Below are positions 57,910 through 64,000 of a DNA stretch of 64,000 nucleotides, piece after piece. Positions within the stretch are counted from its first letter, which is position 1; each line of letters opens with the position of its first letter. Source of the stretch: Telopea speciosissima. Its lineage: Eukaryota > Streptophyta > Magnoliopsida > Proteales > Proteaceae. The stretch covers positions 778,127-842,126 of the forward strand of contig NW_025317348.1 in assembly GCF_018873765.1 (NCBI RefSeq). The letters are read 5' to 3'. The notes under the pieces are model-generated. The model had not been told where the DNA came from and searched no databases. It saw only the letters and a program-made list of their open reading frames with translations. The position numbers were made by a program, and so were the translations under genes.

Positions 57910-60590
57910 CGGAAGGGCTTTGGCCTTCGTCTCTTTTGCCCTTTTCTGTGACCAGTTTTGTATGTTAGCGCGGGGGCTTTACCCTATTTGAGAAGAAGAC
58001 ATTCCAGAGCCATAGCCATTCCGTGTAAGCTGAAAAGGTAATTATTTGCGTCTCAATAGCCTACTTGCCTTCAAGCGTCACCCCATTGGGGAAAAGCCCA
58101 CTCCGTCCGTAAGACAAACTAAAGGAGGCTGACTTGACCAGGAAGCCAGTCCAGTATTAGTAAAAGCAACCTATCGCGCTGGGTCACCACTCCTTTCAGA
58201 GTAGCCCACAACCCAAGATATGGTATATGGTCGGTCTCCAGCTAAGGCGCATTCTCCACATTCAAGGTAATCCCTAATTTCTTCAAGTCATCCCTTGTTG
58301 CTTTTTTTTTTGGACTGACTTTGGAAGCAGACCTTTTCTCGGCTAGCTATTTTCGGTATTTGAAAAACATGGCTAAAGGATAAGGTATTGTATTTTGAAA
58401 AGTGTTTTGAAACACTATCCTTTCAATGTTGGTAGGTCGGCACTCAACTAAAGGATTTGGGGCTGACGAAGACAAAGACGTATTGCTATTCGGGATTTCT
58501 TATTACCAAAGCACAGCGGACGTTGAATTGACTAAACCATGCCAGTGGGCCTATATTTCTCTTCAAGAAGAAGAAGGGGACAGAACCACGCCTTATGACG
58601 AAAGGGGAGAGTGAAACCTAGAACGATACCACTCCGAGAACGAGACACCCTGGACAGAAAGCTGGCAAGAGTGAGACCTCAGAGAAATTTCCCTACAGGA
58701 CTCCAATCCAATACTATATTTTGAAGAGACCACTAAAAGATAAGAATGCGACCATCGAGTTTCTTCAACGAACCCCACCCTGGGTCTTTTTTTCTTAGTG
58801 TAGTTGGTTCTCCCGTGGTAAGCTCTCTTACTACTGGCTTGGCTAGGCTGGCCTTCTATTAAACATGGTAAGCCCCACCCCTAAGCCCGTCACTCACTGA
58901 AACCCGGGAATCCTCCCTCTTTAGGAGTCATTTCCAGTCTCGGTCAATTGAATCTGACTGAGCTTGCTTTGCCTATTTCATAACCTTGCCTTTCCTATTC
59001 TTTTCTCTGATTATTGAACTGGTGTCTGAAAGACAACAAAAGGAGGGTAGTGGCTTTCGCTCCTAATTTAGGTCTCTTCCTCTTCTTTAATGGATGGGAA
59101 CACATCGAATGAAAAGGATTTCGAATGAGTTGAAAGATGGCAAAAACCCGACTGCCTTGTGAGAAATTCAATCTGAACTTTATTGGCTCCATCACCGAAA
59201 CCAGCAGCAGCTTCTCTAGTCCGATTCCGTTCCACAGGGATGCCAAGACAATGATGATGGCCCGTTCTTCTTCTCAGAGACTACATGAACTGCCCGATTG
59301 ACCGATGGCTCTAACATGGCTGATTTGCCTGACCTTCAACATTTATTCAGAATAAACTAAAGGAGCCAGAGCCTTAGAAGAGAAGACTGGAAAGCCGGAG
59401 TCAGCCAACCGTGGTGAAAAGGCGGCAAGCACAGATGATAGGGACATCACAGAAGAGCTTAACTGACGAGCTATTTTTGTGATTAGCGCTTCTGCTCACT
59501 GGCTAGATCGGACTGTCTGTACCTTTGCAAACTCTGCCTGTTAGGAAGTTAGTCCATAGCGCTTACCGGGCCAAAGCATTTAGAAATCGCCCGTCGATTG
59601 AGAGGTGGAATCAAAAGCACAATGGGAAGTGGGAGATAGGCTTGGAGCTTAGAAGCCAGGATTGGGAGCTGCGCCGCTTCAAGAGGAAACCCGGGAAAAG
59701 CTTAACCTCAGCGTACCAAGGTCTGGGGCTGAATCCGATCCAAACCAAAAGAGAAAGAGTCAGTGCCAAGTGAAAAATTCTCTAATTCTGACTGAGATCT
59801 TTGTCCTACTTCTCACCCGGCGATTCCCTAGCTGCTGAAAAAAGTAGTTGACTTGACCGGAATCACAAGTTTTCAATGATACCGACAATTGGGAATCATT
59901 CCTAGGGAATGCCTGGCAAACGGAGCTACGAAACTAAGCAGCATACTTCGCCTTTAACACCTTTTTTGTCCAGTCCTGCTGCTTGTACGGAGAACGAATA
60001 AGGGGGGCACTCAGTCTCAAGCGAAAGATAAAGCTACGCCTCAAATCCCTCATTAGGAATTATTGCTACCCACTGCTACTGTTTATGCTGGCACTGATGC
60101 TACCATTGGTGCCTCTGCTTCCCGTGCTTCTTCAACACAGAGAAAGGCAGATTGCTTGAGTTGTTAGCCCTTGTTAGGAATCAAACTCCCGATAGCCTGA
60201 CTGGTTTGCCTTATTTTCTTTCTGGGGAATGCTTTACTCTAACATCGGGTTATGGCGAGTCCTATCTCAATCTTTTCCTCACAAGGCCTATATAAATCTC
60301 TCTATCCCGGTCCCGGCTTTGGCTAAAGCGAATGCTTATCTTTCCAACTTTATAGGAGTAGGGGCTTTCAACTTCTTCCCGTCGGAATCTCCACTCAGTA
60401 TAAAAGTGCTTATTCGGCCGGCTTTCCACCTTTCTATTCACGAAGCTATTACAAAATCAAAGCCGAATGAGCGAAGAAAATGTTGAATTTCATCGGGCCA
60501 GAGAAAGCAATTTCTTTCTCTATAAGCTTCAATGGTGTGAAGGGGAGCAGAAGAAATGGCCTACTATTTTGTTCTTCTATCGATTGGTTT
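57910..60590. other. Spacer, no gene recognised
   Basis: Small frames such as 58426-58614 and 59525-59773 are open, but neither has a recognised family. Confidence 0.4.
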
Positions 60591-61050
60591 TCAGCAGATT
60601 GGGCCGCCTCTCCCAGAGTGAAGGATGCCTAAATTATCTTGTTTAACCTTCACCCGAATCGATCTCGGTAAGCTCGAATCAGAAAGGAACACTTCATTTC
60701 GTCGGGAGATAGATCCTGCTTTAGCCAAATCATCAGCCACCCCAATATTTTCCCTGAATGTGTGAGATATAGAGATCTGCAGTTCATCCACAAGCTTCCA
60801 AATTTCCTTCCAGTAATACATTAAGGTCCAAACCGGCTGAACCTTTTTTTGGAGCATGTGCACCAGAAGCAACGAGTCACTTTCTACCTTAAACCCAAAA
60901 AGATGCAGCTCCTTACCAATTCTAATACCGTCCAAAAGTGCTCTCGCCTCAGCTATTGTTATCGTACATAAACCATTATAATGGGAAAAGGCTGCCATAA
61001 CCTTGCCTTCATGGTTTCTGAAAACACCACCACCTCCCCCTTATTTTAGT
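60591..61050 (-). pseudogene. Nuclear-type RNase H domain, C-terminal part
   Basis: From about 61045 the minus strand reads GGVFRNHEGKVMAAFSHYNG, then AEARALLDGIRIGKELHLFG (with the Glu motif), FKVESDSLLLVHML (with Asp) and FRENIGVADDLAKAG (with Asp). These are the later catalytic motifs of the RNase H-like domain found in plant nuclear non-LTR elements and related genes. The first Asp motif is missing: the sequence before GGVF is unrelated. The frame from 60998 to 60591 is intact. It was probably carried in from the nucleus. Confidence 0.85.
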
Positions 61051-61069
61051 AGGCGCCAGGATTACCCAA

Positions 61070-61235
61070 GAATCAACTCCATGAGCGCGCTAGCTGCTCT
61101 ACGACCACCCTGCGGTCGAGCTGGTCTCCGACCACCCCTGTAGTTTTCTTCGCTTGAGCGACTCGCGCGAAAGCCGCTGATCGTAGACCACCCTCCGTTT
61201 GCACCGTTTGTGATCGTAGACCACCCTCCGTTTGC
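61070..61235. repeat. Mini-repeat mosaic beside the RNase H fragment
   Basis: ATCAACTCCATGAGCGCGCT, then CTGCGGTCGAGCTGGTCTCC (as at 6689), a version-2 core at 61176-61194 and another at 61211-61227. Both of the last are followed by CCGTTTG, so they are a small duplication of about 33 nt. Confidence 0.82.
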
Positions 61236-62446
61236 TGGAATACAAAGAGAGAACGAGCCATAAAGAGCGGAGTCAGCAAGCAAGCACGCAAGAAAGCCGT
61301 TGTTCCCCTGCGAGTTGTTTTGTTTGCCTTCCCTGTCGCTATTGCCTGCAAACCCTCTCGTTTGGTTGATCAGTCAACGTCTATCCATTTTTCTTTTCTT
61401 GCTTTGAAAGAGGGAGCTCACCATATTTGCTAGGAAGCGATTCGGTCTCCCGAGTCAGGGCCGGTCCGAACAGTCTCAAGCTTGATTCAAAAATACCATC
61501 CTTGGTCACTACTGTCAGTGATAGAGCAGCCTTTGAGGCAAGATCAGAACAAGGAACTTTGAGGCGGCGCTTGAGTCCTATAGTCTTTTCTTTCTTTTAG
61601 AAATCGGTCGCTCTGCTCCCTTACTTACCTTACTGCTTTCCGATCCGAGCCTACGCTTGCTTAGAGATATCTCTCTTCCTATCCTTACTTCCAACTATTC
61701 CCTATCCCCGGGAAATCTAGTACTATTACGCCTTCCCACTATTCTTCTTATTCCTAAGCCTAAAACTCAGAAGACTTAGACTAAAATTGATTCCTCCCTT
61801 CTACCATCGAGTTCAGTCGTTAAGCGTAACGAGACTACAGCGAACCAAACTCACTACCTTAGACCAAGCAGTCGTTTTTTCCTTTGAAAATCGGTCGCTC
61901 CGCTCCCTCCTTCAATACCAAAGCCTAAAGCCTAAGGCTATTCCTATTATGCCTTCCTTAAGCTTCCTATTCCCGGGAAGCTTTTTTTTCCTATTGGTTT
62001 AGTCACTCCATTCCTAGTACCTATAAGCCTAAGACAACTAAGCCTAAGCCGGAATCTATTCCTAGCTAGCGCCCTCTATGCCTATGATTCTTTAAGGTTC
62101 TTAGAAACTCTCTTCCGTACCGGGTTCAGTATTTCTTTCTTTTTCTTGGTTAGCCATGCTTATACAAGTCCATAATATAGAATCGTACATAAGGAGTCTT
62201 AGTCTTCCTTCTGACTTATTCTAAGACTAAGAGAAGACCTCTACCTCTTCTTAGATGATAGCAACAAGGAACAGTAAGTAGGTAAGTAGGAAGACAAGAA
62301 AGATAGAGGAAGGAAAGAAGGAAGAAACGAGTTAGATAGCCTATAAATATTAAAATAAATAGATTCAAAGACTTGAGAAGACTTGGGACCAGCTGGTTTT
62401 GGTTCGTCTCATTAATGGAGTTATAAAGCCTCCACAATTTTTATTT
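61236..62446. repeat. Degenerate short-word repeat tract
   Basis: AAATCGGTCGCTC(T/C)GCTCC occurs at about 61601 and 61889. AAGCCTAA, CCTAAGCC, ATTCCTATT and TTCCCGGGAA-like words recur between 61650 and 62100. It is pyrimidine-rich on the plus strand, the mirror image in composition of the tract at 2.8-3.4 kb. No gene. Confidence 0.55.
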
Positions 62447-63433
62447 TTATTCTTTAAAATTCGAGGTGGAATTGGCGAAGTGTTCCACTACAACTAGGAG
62501 GGTTATTTGCCGTTTGCTCTTCCTCTTAATGATTTTGAAGGATGGGCCGGGCAGGCGGTAGTAGCTTTTTGCGATACGCAGGAAACAGCCCCGGTCGGCC
62601 CTGCCCCAATGGAGCTTCGGAGTCTGCCGGCAGCGCAGTGGAGAAATGGATCCTGCGGTTTGTTTCAGCGGGAACTCCCTCGATCGGTTCTCCCATGGAA
62701 AGATCTCCGGAGTTGATCGCCCAATTGGACCTGCCGGCGGTGCCTTCGGGCCACGGGCAAGCCCCCCGGCTGAGAGCACTTCATCATCGGAGGGGCCTAC
62801 TGGTACTACTACCCAGACTACCAATCCGAAGCTGGTCCCACTTTAGTTGTAGTGGAGACGCCCAATTGACAGAGGGGGGCCCACCCTGGAAAGGCCATTC
62901 TTGGAAGGCCCCATTGGGAAACCCACCCTTCCTGCAGCTGCCCCCTTCCTCCGGAAGAAGGGGCGCTTGCGGTGCATCAAGCCGGGGACCTTACCCTAAA
63001 GCAGTTCCTCTCCTTCCGGGACGACAAGAACGTCCCTCTCCCCCGCTACTGGGTCGACTAGTCAGCTTCTAAACGACAAGTCTTTCGGAATTGGAGAGAG
63101 AAAAGAGGTATCGAAGGATGAATTAGGATCGGTGGAATTCCAGAGCGCTCGTATTCATTGAATTTGATTCGCGACGCCAGTGGAACGATCGAAGCACCCC
63201 CCACCATCAGGGCCGTATCACTACGTAACGGCAGTGTTCGGTCCGTTATAGGTACGACCTGTAGGGTACAATTGATGTGTCGGGTTTACCATCTTGATAA
63301 CGAAAGCGCAACACTGGTACCAGACGCCCTCGCCCTTGCCGCTACCCCTACCTTCGCTTTCTCTAATGCAGGCTATGCTCTAGCTGTTTGTGCTTGGCTT
63401 TGTACTGGTCTTAGCTTTGCTCTTGCTTCTTAA
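62447..63433. other. GC-rich block open in several frames
   Basis: Plus frames 62507-62716, 62542-63072 and 62646-62846 and minus frame 62447-62824 overlap. Later, frame 63158-63433 encodes a small hydrophobic segment (FSNAGYALAVCAWLCTGLSF). None matches a family I know. Frame 62542-63072 (176 codons, Gly/Pro/Arg-rich) is the longest. High GC lowers the chance of stops, so the openness may mean nothing. Confidence 0.35.
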
Positions 63434-64000
63434 ACGGGATAAACTTCAATCTCTTCGAAGGTTTCAGATCTGTATCTGGATCTGAGGAACGAGCTCGATC
63501 AAATGTAGAAAGAAGATCGAAAGCGCGTAGGAGGTATAGGAACATAGAGTGCGCGAAGGTAGACCAACGAGGTAGGTAGCGTCATAGGAGTCCATGCGTA
63601 GGCATAATAGAAATAGATGGGAGTAGGAGCAGAGTTCATTCAAGTTTGAAAGCCAGAGCCTATTCTATTTCAGTAGAGCAATTCCAGAGCGAACATCCCT
63701 TCCTTTTCGAGTTGTTGCAGTAAATTTAGATCATTCACCAGCAGAAGGGGAGGACAGGATTTCATGAGACACCCCCTCCACTACTTCTCTTTCACGTCTT
63801 TTTTTTTCCAAGCGGGAAAGCGAGTCAATTCCCGTCTTCCTCGGCACCAGCCAACACGGTCTCGATGTTGAGAGTCACATCCTTGGCTCGGCTGTGTCTT
63901 CATTCCCCCGCGTTCGCGGAACCAGACCTCTTGCGTGACAAAAGTCTTTTTTTTTGCTCGCAATAAAGCTAGGGTCCTGATCGAGCAACTAGTAGTCCTA
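63434..64000. other. Spacer at window end
   Basis: No gene or RNA recognised. Confidence 0.4.

Overview
This window is a piece of a flowering-plant (at least seed-plant) mitochondrial genome. It carries rps19, nad3-rps12, exon 1 of nad1, atp9, and tRNA genes trnI(CAU), plastid-type trnS(GGA) and plastid-type trnH(GUG). The genomic codons of nad3, rps12, nad1 and atp9 show many Pro/Ser/Arg/His codons where the conserved proteins have Leu/Phe/Trp/Tyr. That is the signature of heavy C-to-U RNA editing, including an ACG start in nad1 and an edited stop in atp9. The lineage cannot be fixed from this window; the editing load is high, as in slowly evolving angiosperms.

Layout. 0-3.4 kb: trnI(CAU) in a mosaic of short repeats, then a purine-rich degenerate repeat tract. 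3.4-6.2 kb: rps19 followed by a 9-codon stump of rps3, then nad3-rps12. 6.2-13.5 kb: mostly unrecognised spacer with small open frames. 13.5-14.8 kb: a very AT-rich remnant of a family B DNA polymerase of the kind carried by mitochondrial linear plasmids. 15.9-16.4 kb: plastid psbB fragment. 18.05-18.44 kb: nuclear-type RNase H/LINE remnant. 18.5-19.8 kb: plastid insert with trnS(GGA) and broken rps4. 20-36 kb: a long gene-poor spacer with low-complexity tracts. 36.6-37.1 kb: nad1 exon 1 behind a tandem hairpin repeat. 37.9-39.4 kb: plastid psbD-psbC fragment. 42.6-45.8 kb: Ty3/gypsy retrotransposon remnant, minus strand. 45.9-48 kb: a decayed stretch resembling a plant-virus movement protein, then an unidentified ORF of 357 codons. 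50-51.5 kb: atp9 and trnH. 54.6-57.9 kb: a second gypsy remnant, plus strand, with an antisense coiled-coil ORF. 60.6-61 kb: another nuclear-type RNase H fragment. 61-64 kb: repeats and a GC-rich multi-frame-open block.

The native genes supply parts of complex I (nad1, nad3), ATP synthase (atp9) and the small ribosomal subunit (rps12, rps19). nad3 and rps12 are 48 nt apart and are normally cotranscribed. nad1 exon 1 must be trans-spliced to exons that lie outside this window.

The most unusual structure is a dispersed family of mini-repeats with a core near AGGGTGGTCGTAGATCAGCT. It occurs many times in both orientations and in two versions whose central seven bases are reverse complements. 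It is combined with a few other short modules into changing mosaics. One copy sits inside the gypsy integrase frame and one composite block interrupts the same element, which indicates that the units have moved or been copied into new sites.
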